64,000 nt of DNA from JAUVKT01 sp036350795 (GCA_036350795.1 JAZBNV010000101.1:3851-67850), one strand, 5' to 3'; shown: positions 44,173 through 53,926, counted from the stretch's first letter. Notes: generated by a model from the sequence alone, not told the origin. A program made the numbers and translations.

Positions 44173-44637
44173 TCAAAAGGCCTCCCTGCCGGGATAGAAG
44201 AAGCGGCGCCTGGCAATTTCTTCAGGATAAAGAAAGAATACTGATAGAGATTCTGCACATTTCTGGCCCGAAAGATCAAATAATTCTGCTTCGATTGTTA
44301 CGAGATTATCATCCCTTTCTGTCATTCTTGCCCTTATACTTACAGAGCCCTTGCTTATATAAACTGGTTTGTGGTACTCCACCTTCATTGTTTTCGTTAC
44401 ACCCGCAGTGCCGATTTTCACACTAACGTACCATGCTCCGGTTTCATCAAGCAAGGTTGCTATTATTCCCCCGTGGAGAACATTGTTATAGCCCTGGAAA
44501 TTATCTCCTGGCTGCCACCTGGCCCAAACATACTCATCATCTTCTTCAAACTCGAGTTTAAGTCCTATAGGGTTTGACGGACTGCAGGCAAAGCATTTAT
44601 ACCCTTCGGGAGGATAAGGATTATTTAGCTTTCTCAT
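44173..44637 (-). CDS. PaaI-like hotdog-fold thioesterase
   Basis: A 154-residue hotdog thioesterase. The start at 44637 (MRKLNNPYPPEGYKCFAC) fits the family; the longer form would run through the DnaJ gene. The active-site pattern is NNVLHGGIIATLLDETGAWY, with the HGG turn and the catalytic Glu/Asp on the long helix. These enzymes hydrolyse acyl-CoA or acyl-ACP thioesters; the substrate is unknown. The gene overlaps the upstream DnaJ-domain gene by 17 nt, so they are co-transcribed. Confidence 0.85.
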   Translation of the reverse strand: MRKLNNPYPPEGYKCFACSPSNPIGLKLEFEEDDEYVWARWQPGDNFQGYNNVLHGGIIATLLDETGAWYVSVKIGTAGVTKTMKVEYHKPVYISKGSVSIRARMTERDDNLVTIEAELFDLSGQKCAESLSVFFLYPEEIARRRFFYPGREAF

Positions 44638-45190
44638 TCGTAAAGGTTTTTTTCCTGTTTTTGTAATAAGCCAGCAGATGTGCCAGCGAGACCATAAAGA
44701 ATATACATCCAATAGACAAAAGAAAAATAAAATCTATTACCCTGGGCGGATCATATCCTTCTTTTACCATCCTAAAGCCTTCTATATAACCAACGATGGC
44801 CATTACAGTTATAAAAACAGAGACAGAAAGGCTGGCAATAATTTGTGCCTTATTCAGGATCATCGAGGTACGGTATACCTTCGACTTAGTAAATTCGCTG
44901 TATCTTACCCTGGAATTAGTGTAGGCTCTTTTTTTGGCCTGGTCTCTCCTGTAATCTTTCCAGGCATTAATAATTTCTTCCTGTTTTTCGTTGCGGGTTT
45001 TTTCTGCCCTGGCCTGCTCACAAAGAAATTCGTAGGCTTCATTTACGGCAATAAAAATATCAGTTGCATTTTCCCTTTTATTACGGTCGGGATGGTATAT
45101 ACTGGCCTTGAGCCTGTAAGCCTTCTTAATCTGGTTAAGGCTTGCACCTCTTTCAAGCCCCAGTATCTTAAGGTAATTATCCTGGTTCAA
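44621..45190 (-). CDS. membrane-anchored J-domain protein
   Basis: A 189-residue protein. Residues 5-70 are a J domain with the HPD motif at 33-35 (IYHPDRNK), the signature that stimulates DnaK. A basic linker follows, then two hydrophobic segments near residues 113-133 and 148-172, so it is probably anchored in the inner membrane with the J domain in the cytosol. It could recruit DnaK to the membrane. It overlaps the thioesterase by 17 nt. I cannot match it to a named family beyond DnaJ-like. Confidence 0.85.
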   Translation of the reverse strand: MNQDNYLKILGLERGASLNQIKKAYRLKASIYHPDRNKRENATDIFIAVNEAYEFLCEQARAEKTRNEKQEEIINAWKDYRRDQAKKRAYTNSRVRYSEFTKSKVYRTSMILNKAQIIASLSVSVFITVMAIVGYIEGFRMVKEGYDPPRVIDFIFLLSIGCIFFMVSLAHLLAYYKNRKKTFTNEKAK

Positions 45191-45329
45191 CTTTGTTTAT
45201 TGCTTTAGTACAAAATAAAAGTACTTATTCTGCTGTTAAGCTGAAAGCAAGCTCTGACTTTATATTCTGAAAAGCCCTGTTTAAATATTCTTTTTTATTA
45301 AGAATAAGTAAAAATAAGCATGGTTTTTA

Positions 45330-45337
45330 TATTTTTG
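45330..45337 (+). promoter_or_regulatory. candidate -7 box of the ZIP transporter gene
   Basis: TATTTTTG lies 19 nt before the ATG at 45357. No TTG at -33 is visible, so this is weak support. Confidence 0.32.
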
Positions 45338-45356
45338 CAATTCGAAAAACTATCAG

Positions 45357-46163
45357 ATGGAGTGGAGTAATGTGGCAATTGCTTTTGGTCTGACCCTTTT
45401 TGCAGGGTTAGCTACCGGTGTAGGTGGTGCTATTGCTTTTTTCGCCAAAAGAACAAACACAACATTCCTTTCGTTTTCTCTGGGTTTTTCGGCCGGTGTA
45501 ATGATCTATATTTCTTTTACGGAATTACTTGATGAGGCACAGCATATAATAAGCAGTGTCCATTCAAGTCAGTTTTCGGCCTGGCTGACATTTATTTTCT
45601 TTATTGCTGGCTTTGGCTTTGCTGCCTTAATTGATAAGCTTGTTCCCTCGCATGAGAATCCACACGAAGTAAGAGACCTCGAACAGATGGATGTTGACTG
45701 TCCCAAGAGAGGCAGGAAACTACTTCGCCTGGGAGCCTTTACGGCCATTGCAATTGCAATACATAATTTTCCGGAAGGGATTGCAACATTTATGGCAGGT
45801 ATTTCAGATATTACAGTAGGGGTAAGTATTGCTATTGCTATTGCCATCCATAATATACCAGAAGGAATTGCTGTTTCTGTACCTGTATATTATGCAACAG
45901 GCTCGCGGAAGAAGGCTTTTACCTGGGCTGCTCTTTCCGGTCTTGCAGAACCACTGGGAGCAGCAGTGGGCTACTTCATCCTCTCTTTATTCAATAATCC
46001 TCTTGTACTGGGCTATGTTTTTGCTATAGTTGCAGGTATAATGATCTATATTTCTTTTGACGAGTTACTGCCGGCAGCACACCGTTATGGCAAACACCAC
46101 GTTGCGATCTATGGCCTTGTAAGCGGGATTATTCTTATCGGACTGAGCCTGCTTATTTTGTAA
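45357..46163 (+). CDS. zupT: ZIP-family metal transporter (ZupT-like)
   Basis: A 268-residue membrane protein with eight helices. Both metal-binding motifs of the ZIP family are intact: HNFPEGIA (His136, Glu140) and HNIPEGIA (His165, Glu169). ZupT imports zinc and, with less preference, iron and manganese. The short loop between helices 3 and 4 contains a Cys and several His/Asp residues. It is convergent with the Rnf operon. Confidence 0.92.
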   Translation: MEWSNVAIAFGLTLFAGLATGVGGAIAFFAKRTNTTFLSFSLGFSAGVMIYISFTELLDEAQHIISSVHSSQFSAWLTFIFFIAGFGFAALIDKLVPSHENPHEVRDLEQMDVDCPKRGRKLLRLGAFTAIAIAIHNFPEGIATFMAGISDITVGVSIAIAIAIHNIPEGIAVSVPVYYATGSRKKAFTWAALSGLAEPLGAAVGYFILSLFNNPLVLGYVFAIVAGIMIYISFDELLPAAHRYGKHHVAIYGLVSGIILIGLSLLIL

Positions 46164-46193
46164 TTCTCTGTTTTTCTGTTCCTTTTATTCTTT

Positions 46194-46766
46194 TTACACT
46201 ATCCCGGCAAAACCCATAAATGCCATTGCAAGGAGTCCGGCAACAACAAAAGCAATAGGTACTCCTTTAAAGGGTGCTGGTACATTGGCCAGGTCAAGGT
46301 GTTCCCTTATACCTGCAAACAGTACTATAGCCAGGCCAAAACCAATAGAATTTGCAATTGCAAATACAACACTCTGAAGCAGGTTAAGGTCCTGCTGAAC
46401 TGCCATAACGGCGACTCCAAGAACTGCACAGTTGGTAGTGATAAGGGGAAGGAATATACCCAGGGCCTGGAAAAGGGAAGGACTTATTTTCTTAAGTATA
46501 ATCTCAACCAGTTGAACAAGCGAGGCAATAACCAGGATGAAGGTAATGGTTTGCATAAACTCTATCCCCAGCTTTTCCAGGATGTATACCTGTATAATAT
46601 AGGTTACAATAGTCGCAATAGTCATTACAAACATTACGGCTCCCGACATGCCTATTGAAGTCTCAATCTTACCTGATACTCCGATAAAGGGGCATATGCC
46701 CAGGAATTTACTGAGGACAATGTTATTTACAAATATGGCTGCTATAATAATTATAATATATTCCAT
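46194..46766 (-). CDS. rnfA: Rnf electron transport complex subunit A
   Basis: A 190-residue six-helix membrane subunit of the Rnf complex. Its N-terminal EYIIIIIAAIFVNNIVLSKFLGICPFIGVSGK and the central TTNCAVLGVAV segments are family signatures. RnfA and RnfE, related to each other, hold a [2Fe-2S] cluster in the membrane (Cys in LGICPFIG). Last gene of the operon, 2 nt after rnfE. Confidence 0.96.
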   Translation of the reverse strand: MEYIIIIIAAIFVNNIVLSKFLGICPFIGVSGKIETSIGMSGAVMFVMTIATIVTYIIQVYILEKLGIEFMQTITFILVIASLVQLVEIILKKISPSLFQALGIFLPLITTNCAVLGVAVMAVQQDLNLLQSVVFAIANSIGFGLAIVLFAGIREHLDLANVPAPFKGVPIAFVVAGLLAMAFMGFAGIV

Positions 46767-46768
46767 GG

Positions 46769-47356
46769 TCAGGCTCCTTTCTTCTTAAGTTTATTAATCA
46801 GCACAATCAGGTAACCAAGCGCCAGGAAGGCTCCGGGCGAAAGTACAAAAATCAGAATCCCGTCACCCTCAATAAATTTAAGGTTGAAGATTGATCCCGA
46901 ACCAAGTATTTCCCTTACGGCTCCAAGCAGGGTTAGCGCAAAAGTGAATCCCAGGCCCATACCCAGGCCGTCTACTATTGAGGAGAACAGTTTGTTTTTT
47001 GAAGCAAATGCATCGGCCCTGCCCAGTACAACGCAGTTTACAACAATAAGGGGAATAAACAATCCAAGTGCTTCGAATAAGGAAGGCACAAAGGCCTGCA
47101 TCGTAAGCTCCACGATTGTAACAAAGGATGCTATTATTACTATAAACGAAGGAATCCTGACTTTATCAGGAATAAATCCCTTAATAAGTGATACAACCAG
47201 GTTCGACATTACAAGTACGAATGTTGTTGCAAGGCCCATTCCCATCCCGTTTATGGCACTTGTAGTAACCCCGAGGGTAGGACACAGACCCAGAAACAGC
47301 ACAAACACCGGGTTCTCCTTGATGAAACCTTTTGTTAAATTCTTAATCTGGTTCAT
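46769..47356 (-). CDS. rnfE: Rnf electron transport complex subunit E
   Basis: A 195-residue six-helix membrane subunit, homologous to RnfA with inverted topology. The signature LFLGLCPTLGVTTSAINGMGMGLATT and NCVVLGRADAFASKN segments are present; the Cys residues contribute to the membrane iron-sulfur cluster. It is 10 nt after rnfG. Confidence 0.96.
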   Translation of the reverse strand: MNQIKNLTKGFIKENPVFVLFLGLCPTLGVTTSAINGMGMGLATTFVLVMSNLVVSLIKGFIPDKVRIPSFIVIIASFVTIVELTMQAFVPSLFEALGLFIPLIVVNCVVLGRADAFASKNKLFSSIVDGLGMGLGFTFALTLLGAVREILGSGSIFNLKFIEGDGILIFVLSPGAFLALGYLIVLINKLKKKGA

Positions 47357-47366
47357 ATTATGCTTA

Positions 47367-47939
47367 TTACCTGTTATTTATGTAAGTAGTATATGCTTTC
47401 TCAACTGCATCACAAAAAGCCCTCGAACTTATAGTTGATGCTGTAATGGCATCAACGTCGCCACCATCTTTTGTAACCAGAAGCCTGAAGTTTTCAGGAT
47501 TCTTCCCCTGGAATTGCAGGCTCCAGTCCGATTTCTTTCTTTCCATCTTATCTCCAAGTCCCGGTGTTTCAGCATGTTCAAGCACCGCTACATCATTTAT
47601 TGTACCATCGGGGAGCAGTCCTACCATTAACTTTATTTCGCCACTGAAACCTTTCATAGTAAAAGTTTCAACGGCCGTACCAACAAGTTCGCCATTAACT
47701 TTTCCAGGGTAGAAGTATAGTGTGTCTCCGTCAAGGGCGACTTTATAAACTTCCTCTGTCGGGATATTGTCAAAGGAGGGTATTACATTGCTTATAGCGT
47801 TGTTCTTTTTTTCCAGTTTGGCCGCTGCGATAGGTTCTTTGGTAAGTTCATACACGCCTCCCAGTGCAGCAGATGCTCCAAGTGTTATTACAAAAAGTGC
47901 AATAACCATGTTTCCCAGTGTAGATTCTTTCTTAGCCAT
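47367..47939 (-). CDS. rnfG: Rnf electron transport complex subunit G (covalent FMN)
   Basis: A 190-residue subunit with one N-terminal membrane helix and a periplasmic FMN domain. The flavinylation motif is D-A-I-T-A-S-T169-I, in which Thr169 is the expected FMN attachment residue (by comparison with the S-G-A-T motif of NqrC). The segment HAETPGLGDKM is a typical family signature. It overlaps rnfD by 8 nt. The ApbE flavin transferase that would attach the FMN is not in the window. Confidence 0.95.
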   Translation of the reverse strand: MAKKESTLGNMVIALFVITLGASAALGGVYELTKEPIAAAKLEKKNNAISNVIPSFDNIPTEEVYKVALDGDTLYFYPGKVNGELVGTAVETFTMKGFSGEIKLMVGLLPDGTINDVAVLEHAETPGLGDKMERKKSDWSLQFQGKNPENFRLLVTKDGGDVDAITASTISSRAFCDAVEKAYTTYINNR

Positions 47940-48942
47940 TTTTCAGCTCCTCCCCAAAGCGTGTTGGTTTAAAATAGTTATTTATCAGAGGTGTAAATGC
48001 ATTCATGATTAATATTGCGAATTGTACACCTTCCGGGTAAGCCCCGAAGCGTCTTATCAGAACAGTAAGGACCCCGATGCCCACTGCATATATTATCATG
48101 CCTTTATTCGACATGGGTGAGGTAACATAATCTGTAGCCATAAACACTGCACCAAGCAGAAGTCCTCCGGTTATAAGCTGATATAAAGGATCTGTATTTG
48201 CTTCAGGATTTGCAAGCCATAAAATCCCGGTAAAGAGGGCTACAGTTGCCAGGATGGTTACCGGGATATGCCAGGTTATTATCTTCTTCAGCAGAAGGTA
48301 TACAAGTCCAAGCAGGATTGCAATTGCAGCAACTTCGCCAAGCGAACCTCCCATATTACCCATAAGTGCATCGGTGTAATCTGGCATATTATATGCTGCA
48401 TCAGACATTACTTTGTCTACCGGCACTTTGTCATAGTTCTCATTCAGGATGCTAAGAGGTGTGGCTCCTGTTACAGCATCAGTATATGCGGTTTGAAAGC
48501 CTTTGGGAACCGGGTATGATGTCATCTGAACAGGAAAGGAAAGAAAGAGAAACACCCTGCCTACAAGCGCCGGGTTAAATGGATTGTTTCCCAGTCCACC
48601 GAAGGTCATCTTACCAACACCTATTGAAACAAGTGATCCCAGGATAATAAGTCCTGCAGGAAGGTTTGCGGGCAGACAAAAAGCAAACAGAAGTCCTGTA
48701 ACAATAGCAGAACCATCACTTACAGATGGCTTTTGTTTTAGCATAAAGCGTTGAATCAGGTATTCGAAAGCCACACATGAAGCAACTGAAATAAGTGTTA
48801 CCATAATTACAGGCCACCCGTAAAACCAGGTTGAAACCAGCAGGGCAGGCATAAGGGCAATCACCACACCGTACATGAGTTTCCTGGTAGACCCGGATGA
48901 ATACTCATGAGGAGAAGGCGATACTTTTATAAGTCTGTTCAT
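47932..48942 (-). CDS. rnfD: Rnf electron transport complex subunit D
   Basis: A 336-residue subunit with about ten helices and a covalent FMN site (Thr161 in TDAVTGATPL). The N-terminal PSPHEYSSGSTRKLMYGVVIALMPAL and the ATDYVTSPMSNKG segment near the C terminus are family signatures. It carries electrons to the sodium-translocating core with RnfG. It is 27 nt after rnfC. Confidence 0.96.
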   Translation of the reverse strand: MNRLIKVSPSPHEYSSGSTRKLMYGVVIALMPALLVSTWFYGWPVIMVTLISVASCVAFEYLIQRFMLKQKPSVSDGSAIVTGLLFAFCLPANLPAGLIILGSLVSIGVGKMTFGGLGNNPFNPALVGRVFLFLSFPVQMTSYPVPKGFQTAYTDAVTGATPLSILNENYDKVPVDKVMSDAAYNMPDYTDALMGNMGGSLGEVAAIAILLGLVYLLLKKIITWHIPVTILATVALFTGILWLANPEANTDPLYQLITGGLLLGAVFMATDYVTSPMSNKGMIIYAVGIGVLTVLIRRFGAYPEGVQFAILIMNAFTPLINNYFKPTRFGEELKNG

Positions 48943-48969
48943 TTGAAAATGATTTATTTCTTCAAAAGG

Positions 48970-50301
48970 TTATTTCTGTTTTCTTTCTCTCATTATTCTT
49001 CCAACGTTCGACTTACCCAGCCTGATATAGTCAAGCAGTGGTCGGTTGGCAGGGCATATATAACTACAGGAACCACATTCCATACAATCCATAATGCGTT
49101 CTTTTTCAGCTCTTTCATACATTTTTTTCTCGGTAAGAGTCATCAGAAGGTAGGGTTCAAGACCCATTGCACAGGCTGAAATACACTTTGCACACCTGAT
49201 ACAGGGATCAGTTTGTTTCCTGGAGGACTCTTCTTCAGCAAAGAGGATTACCCCTGAAGTCCCCTTTGTAACAGGCACATCCATGCTGGCTACTGATTTA
49301 CCCATCATAGGGCCGCCATTTACAATCTTACCGGTATTGTCCGGGAATCCGCCGGCTGCTTCAACAAGCATTCTCAGGGGAGTGCCTATTCTTACAAGAT
49401 AATTACCGGGATTGCTGAGGTGTTTTCCGGTTACGGTAACCACTCTCTCAACAAGAGGCTTATTCTTTTGAACTGCCTCATAAACCGCAAGGGCTGTACC
49501 TACGTTGTGTACAACTGTTCCAACATCAATTGGAAGACCTCCCGAGGGAACTTCCCTGTTAATAATGGCTTTGATAAGCTGCTTTTCACCACCCTGCGGA
49601 TATTTAACTTTAAGGGTCTCAACTTCAATCCCTTCAAACCCGGAAGAAAGATCTGTAAGGTGTTTAATAGCGTCAGCTTTGTTGTTTTCGATTCCGATAA
49701 CAGCCCTGTTTACATTAAGTGCTTTCATAAGGAGCTTAACACCTACCATCAGCTCTTCGCCTCTTTCAAGCATGATCCTGTGGTCGGAAGTAAGGTAGGG
49801 TTCACATTCAACACCGTTAATAATAAGTACTTCACAGGTTTTGCCGGGCGGGACACTTAATTTTACATGAGATGGGAAAGTCGCTCCTCCCATGCCAACT
49901 ATACCTTTTTCAGAACATTTCTTAACTATTTCTTCGCCGGAGAGTTTTATTTCTCTTATTACTTCCTTCGAGGTATCTATTTCATCAGCCCATTCATCTC
50001 CTTCAACATTAATAATAACTGATGTTTGTTTATACCCGCTTGAATCAGGAACATTATCAATCCTGAATACCTTACCTGATACCGGCGAGTGTATACTGGC
50101 TGAAACAAAACCCTGGCTTTCTGCTATAAGCTGGCCGGCTTTCACGTTGTCGCCTTTATCAACAACAGGCCTGGCAGGTGCACCAATATGCTGACTAATA
50201 GGTATAGTAAGCTGTTCAGGTAGTTCCAGTATTCTGATAGGAGAATCTGCTGTCAGCTTGTTTTCGGGTGGATGAACACCTCCTTTTGGGAATGTCTTCA
50301 A
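48970..50301 (-). CDS. rnfC: Rnf electron transport complex subunit C
   Basis: A 443-residue peripheral subunit that binds NADH and FMN and passes electrons between NAD and ferredoxin. Visible: the SLBB-like N-terminal region (GGVHPPENKL, AKP-type), GGATFPSHVKLSVPPG, a nucleotide-binding region with NGVECEPYLTSDHRIML, and two [4Fe-4S] motifs, CIRCAKCISACAMG and CMECGSCSYICPANRP. The length fits the short form of the subunit, without the extended C-terminal repeats of Proteobacteria. Confidence 0.96.
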   Translation of the reverse strand: MKTFPKGGVHPPENKLTADSPIRILELPEQLTIPISQHIGAPARPVVDKGDNVKAGQLIAESQGFVSASIHSPVSGKVFRIDNVPDSSGYKQTSVIINVEGDEWADEIDTSKEVIREIKLSGEEIVKKCSEKGIVGMGGATFPSHVKLSVPPGKTCEVLIINGVECEPYLTSDHRIMLERGEELMVGVKLLMKALNVNRAVIGIENNKADAIKHLTDLSSGFEGIEVETLKVKYPQGGEKQLIKAIINREVPSGGLPIDVGTVVHNVGTALAVYEAVQKNKPLVERVVTVTGKHLSNPGNYLVRIGTPLRMLVEAAGGFPDNTGKIVNGGPMMGKSVASMDVPVTKGTSGVILFAEEESSRKQTDPCIRCAKCISACAMGLEPYLLMTLTEKKMYERAEKERIMDCMECGSCSYICPANRPLLDYIRLGKSNVGRIMRERKQK

Positions 50302-50336
50302 CGCTATATTTTTTAAGGTTAGTATTACTTCTGTTG

Positions 50337-51200
50337 TTATACTTCAGCCTTTTCAGGCTCTGGTTCAACTTTGGGTTTCCTGGGTGGGAAATTAAGCTCA
50401 AGAATTGCTCCGGTAGGGCATTCCTCAACACATTTCCGGCATAATTTACACTTATCCGAGTCTATAAATGCCAGGTTATTATCTATGGTAATAGCATCGT
50501 AGTTGCATACTTTTTCACATTTACCGCAGCCAATACAGGCAACTTTGCAGGCTTTCCTTGCCGGTCCGCCTTTATCCTCGTTTACACACGATACATAAAT
50601 TTTCCTGTCTTTCTTCGCTTTTTTCCTGAGTTCAATAATATTCCTGGGGCAAGCCTTAACACAGGCTCCGCAGGCAACACACTTATCGTCAATTATTACA
50701 GGCAGACCGCTTTGCTGATCCATATACATTGCATCAAAATCGCAGGCATCAACACACTCACCAAGCCCAAGACACCCGTAAGGGCAGTCTGTTTCTCCGC
50801 CGTAGAGATTATTTGCAATTGTACAATCCATAGCCCCGTCATAAATATTGGTGCGCACCCTGTATTCAGGGGTACCATTGCATCTTACAACAGCCACCCT
50901 TGGTTCAACCTCGGGTGCAAGCTTACCCAGGATTTCGGCTGCCTTTGCCATTGTCTCGCTTCCCCCTACGGGACAGTTAAGTCCATCCATAGTCTCTGCC
51001 TTTACAAGTGCCTCGGCAAAATTACGGCATCCTGCATAACCGCAGCCACCACAATTGGCCGCAGGCAGAATTTCTTCCACCTCATCAATCCTGGGATCCT
51101 CGTAAACCTTGAACTTCTGGGCAACAAAATAAAGAATCAGAGCAGCTACCAGCCCAAGGACACTTAAAGAGATAATTGTAACCAATACAGTTGAACTCAT
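50337..51200 (-). CDS. rnfB: Rnf electron transport complex subunit B (ferredoxin-type)
   Basis: A 287-residue subunit with one N-terminal membrane helix, then the Fe-S motif CGGCGYAGCRNFAEAL (4Fe-4S near the membrane), followed by several ferredoxin-type clusters (CLGLGECVDAC, CVACGACVKACP, CIGCGKCEKVC, CKLCRKCVEECP). It receives electrons from ferredoxin. It overlaps the upstream rseC by four nt (ATGA), and rnfC follows after 35 nt. Confidence 0.95.
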   Translation of the reverse strand: MSSTVLVTIISLSVLGLVAALILYFVAQKFKVYEDPRIDEVEEILPAANCGGCGYAGCRNFAEALVKAETMDGLNCPVGGSETMAKAAEILGKLAPEVEPRVAVVRCNGTPEYRVRTNIYDGAMDCTIANNLYGGETDCPYGCLGLGECVDACDFDAMYMDQQSGLPVIIDDKCVACGACVKACPRNIIELRKKAKKDRKIYVSCVNEDKGGPARKACKVACIGCGKCEKVCNYDAITIDNNLAFIDSDKCKLCRKCVEECPTGAILELNFPPRKPKVEPEPEKAEV

Positions 51201-51619
51201 CTAATCTGCTTTTTTATTGAAAATGAAAATTTTTTACCAATTTCTTCCCTGCTGAGGTAAATATAAAGGTAGTAGGGAATTAAAGAACCCAGAGCTATCA
51301 ATCCTGCAAGTGCTTCATGCAGCTTTAATGAAGTCAGAAATATTAACAGGACGAGAACAATAATAAAGGGTAAAATGTAGCCAATAAATAAAGCTCTGAA
51401 TCCCTGTTCCTGCGACATTACAACCGATACTTCTTCTCCCACCAGCACCCCGTCAATTCTTTTTGCTTTAATTATTTTCTCGTTTTTGCCCGAAACATCA
51501 CAAATATTGGATGCTGCACAACCTGCACATGCAGGATGTGAAACAATAAGCACATTGATATACTTATCCCCGATAGTTTGTACTATTCCGCTATGCTCAA
51601 TAGTGTTTGTCTCAGGCAT
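51197..51619 (-). CDS. rseC: RseC/MucC-type SoxR-reducing protein
   Basis: A 140-residue membrane protein with a Cys-rich N-terminal domain (HPACAGCAASNICDVSGK, a possible metal or redox site), then two hydrophobic helices (ALFIGYILPFIIVLVLLIFL and LAGLIALGSLIPYYLYIYL). RseC is linked to the Rsx/Rnf complex, which keeps SoxR reduced, and to sigma-E signalling. It is the first gene of the Rnf operon in Bacteroidota. A -7 box TAATTTTG lies on the minus strand at 51645-51652, 26 nt upstream, with no -33 partner. Confidence 0.88.
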   Translation of the reverse strand: MPETNTIEHSGIVQTIGDKYINVLIVSHPACAGCAASNICDVSGKNEKIIKAKRIDGVLVGEEVSVVMSQEQGFRALFIGYILPFIIVLVLLIFLTSLKLHEALAGLIALGSLIPYYLYIYLSREEIGKKFSFSIKKQIR

Positions 51620-51730
51620 TGTGATTAACTCCGAATAAGAGAGGCAAAATTATAATTAGATGCGGAATAAATTATGTAATAAATCACTTTTTGGGAGTGG
51701 CAGGGTAATTTTTAATCATTATAAATAAGC

Positions 51731-53836
51731 TTAGCTTATAGAGCCCCAGTCCAGATCTCTTTTCGCTTCTTTTTCGATCGCTTTTTTAAGCAGGAGATTA
51801 TCGGCCGATGATAGCTCAGGATCCTTTTCAATTATCTCTTCGGCAATTCGCCGTGCGTATTCAAGGATCTGTCCGTCCTGTCCGAGATTTGCTATTTTAA
51901 GATTAAAACCAATGCCACTTTGCTGGGTTCCTTCAATATCTCCTGGTCCTCTGAGCCTGAGATCTGCTTCGGCAATCTCAAAGCCGTCATTGCTGGCAAC
52001 CAGAATCTCAATTCGCTTTTGGGCTTCGCTTGAAAGTTTATCCGAACTCATCAGGATACAGTAGGACTGTGAAGCGCCTCTGCCAACCCTTCCTCTTAAC
52101 TGGTGCAGCTGCGACAGCCCGAAACGTTCGCTGCTTTCAATTACCATAATGGAAGCATTGCTGACATCCACACCCACTTCTATTACCGTTGTAGCAATCA
52201 GTATCTGTGCTTCGCCCTCCTTAAACATCCTCATTGAATATTCCTTGTCCCTGGGAGTCATCTGGCCATGCACTACACTAATTGTGTACTCAGGTGCTTT
52301 AAATTCCCTGCTTATTGCTTCCACGCCTTCTTCCAGGTTTTTATAATCCAGTTTTTCTGATTCTTTTATAAGTGGATATACTATATATACCTGTCGGCCC
52401 TCTTTAATCTGTTCTTTCATAAATCCAAATACCCTCAGCCTGGCCGAGTCGGTAAAATGGAGTGTTTTCACTGCCTTCCTTCCGGGAGGCATCTCATCAA
52501 TTACCGAAACATCCAGATCGCCGTAGAGGGTCATAGCCAGTGTTCTGGGAATAGGAGTGGCTGTCATTACAAGAACATGCGGTGGTATTGCACTTTTTGT
52601 CCATAAGCGTGCCCTTTGTTCAACCCCGAAGCGGTGCTGTTCGTCTATTACAACCATTCCCAGGTTTTTAAACTGCACTGTTTCTTCAATCAGGGCATGA
52701 GTTCCCACAAGAAGGTTGAGCCTGCCATCCTGAAGCAAAGCTGCTATTTCTGTCCTTTCTGATTTTTTCGACGAACCGGTAAGAAGGCGCACTTCTATGC
52801 CCAGGCCATCTAACATTGATATAAAGGTATTAAAATGCTGGATAGCAAGTATCTCAGTTGGAGCCATCAGGCACGACTGGTAACCATTATCCAGGGCAAT
52901 CAGCATAGTCATAAGCGCGACAAGGGTTTTACCGGATCCCACATCACCCTGCAAGAGGCGGTTCATCTGTTGGCCCGAACCCATATCCCTCCTTATCTCT
53001 TTGATTACACGTTTCTGGGCACCTGTTAGCTGGTAAGGCAGCTTATTATAATAAAACTTATTGAAGACATCGCCTACAATCTTAAAGGTATGCCCCTTTA
53101 CGCTTAAGGACCTGTTTTTCCTGTAGTTAATCAGGTTAAGCTGTATAAAGAAAAGTTCTTCAAGTTTAAGACGGTACCTGGCTTTTTCCAGGTCTTTATT
53201 ACCTGAGGGGAAATGCATAGTGAAAAGTGCATCGTGCAGTGCGGGAAGCTTATATTTTTCAAGCATCCATGAAGGAAGTGTTTCGGGGATTCGCAAAGAA
53301 GATTGCCCGAAAAGATTACTCAGGAAGATATTGAATGTCTTTGAGCTTATATAGCTGTTGCGCAGCTTCTCAGTAAGGCTATACTGGGCCATTATCCCTG
53401 ACCCAATCCTTTTTTCCACTTTTTCAGGGTCTTCCAGTTCAGGGTGTATAATATTCAGCGCCCCGTTAAACATACCAGGTTTACCGAAAAGTATGTATTC
53501 CCTGTTTATTTTATACGAGTCGCTTATCCATTTAATACCTTTAAACCATAATAGTTTTATTGAACCTGTTTCATCCCTGAAATTTGCTGCCAGCCGTTTT
53601 GTCCTGCCGCCTCCCTCGGTATAGAAGCCATCTATCACACCTTTAATCTGTACGTAGGAACTTCCTGGTTCAAGATCAGATATCCTGTGAAACTTCGAAC
53701 GGTCGATATATTTGAAAGGAAAGTAATAGAGCAGATCACCAAAGGTTTCAATACCGGCCTCCTTTCTAAGTAGTTCAGCTCTTTTGGGCCCGACCCCGGT
53801 GAGATATGTAATTTCCGTATCTAGTAGTCCCGGCAT
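51731..53836 (-). CDS. recG: ATP-dependent DNA helicase RecG
   Basis: A 701-residue superfamily 2 helicase that remodels stalled replication forks and Holliday junctions. The N-terminal wedge domain includes the OB-fold (VQIKGVIDGFYTE), the motor has Walker A GDVGSGKT (297-304), the Walker B box DEQH (398-401) and the helicase C-terminal motifs with QLRGRVGRGASQSYC. The length fits the family (about 690). It lies downstream of no other gene on this strand, opposite the methyltransferase. Confidence 0.97.
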   Translation of the reverse strand: MPGLLDTEITYLTGVGPKRAELLRKEAGIETFGDLLYYFPFKYIDRSKFHRISDLEPGSSYVQIKGVIDGFYTEGGGRTKRLAANFRDETGSIKLLWFKGIKWISDSYKINREYILFGKPGMFNGALNIIHPELEDPEKVEKRIGSGIMAQYSLTEKLRNSYISSKTFNIFLSNLFGQSSLRIPETLPSWMLEKYKLPALHDALFTMHFPSGNKDLEKARYRLKLEELFFIQLNLINYRKNRSLSVKGHTFKIVGDVFNKFYYNKLPYQLTGAQKRVIKEIRRDMGSGQQMNRLLQGDVGSGKTLVALMTMLIALDNGYQSCLMAPTEILAIQHFNTFISMLDGLGIEVRLLTGSSKKSERTEIAALLQDGRLNLLVGTHALIEETVQFKNLGMVVIDEQHRFGVEQRARLWTKSAIPPHVLVMTATPIPRTLAMTLYGDLDVSVIDEMPPGRKAVKTLHFTDSARLRVFGFMKEQIKEGRQVYIVYPLIKESEKLDYKNLEEGVEAISREFKAPEYTISVVHGQMTPRDKEYSMRMFKEGEAQILIATTVIEVGVDVSNASIMVIESSERFGLSQLHQLRGRVGRGASQSYCILMSSDKLSSEAQKRIEILVASNDGFEIAEADLRLRGPGDIEGTQQSGIGFNLKIANLGQDGQILEYARRIAEEIIEKDPELSSADNLLLKKAIEKEAKRDLDWGSIS

Positions 53837-53926
53837 TTTAAAAACATTATCTTAATAATGTACAGATTGCAGACCGAAAATAACTAATTTTGTGCTGTTC
53901 ACCTAATCCCGGACTCATCATTGGAA

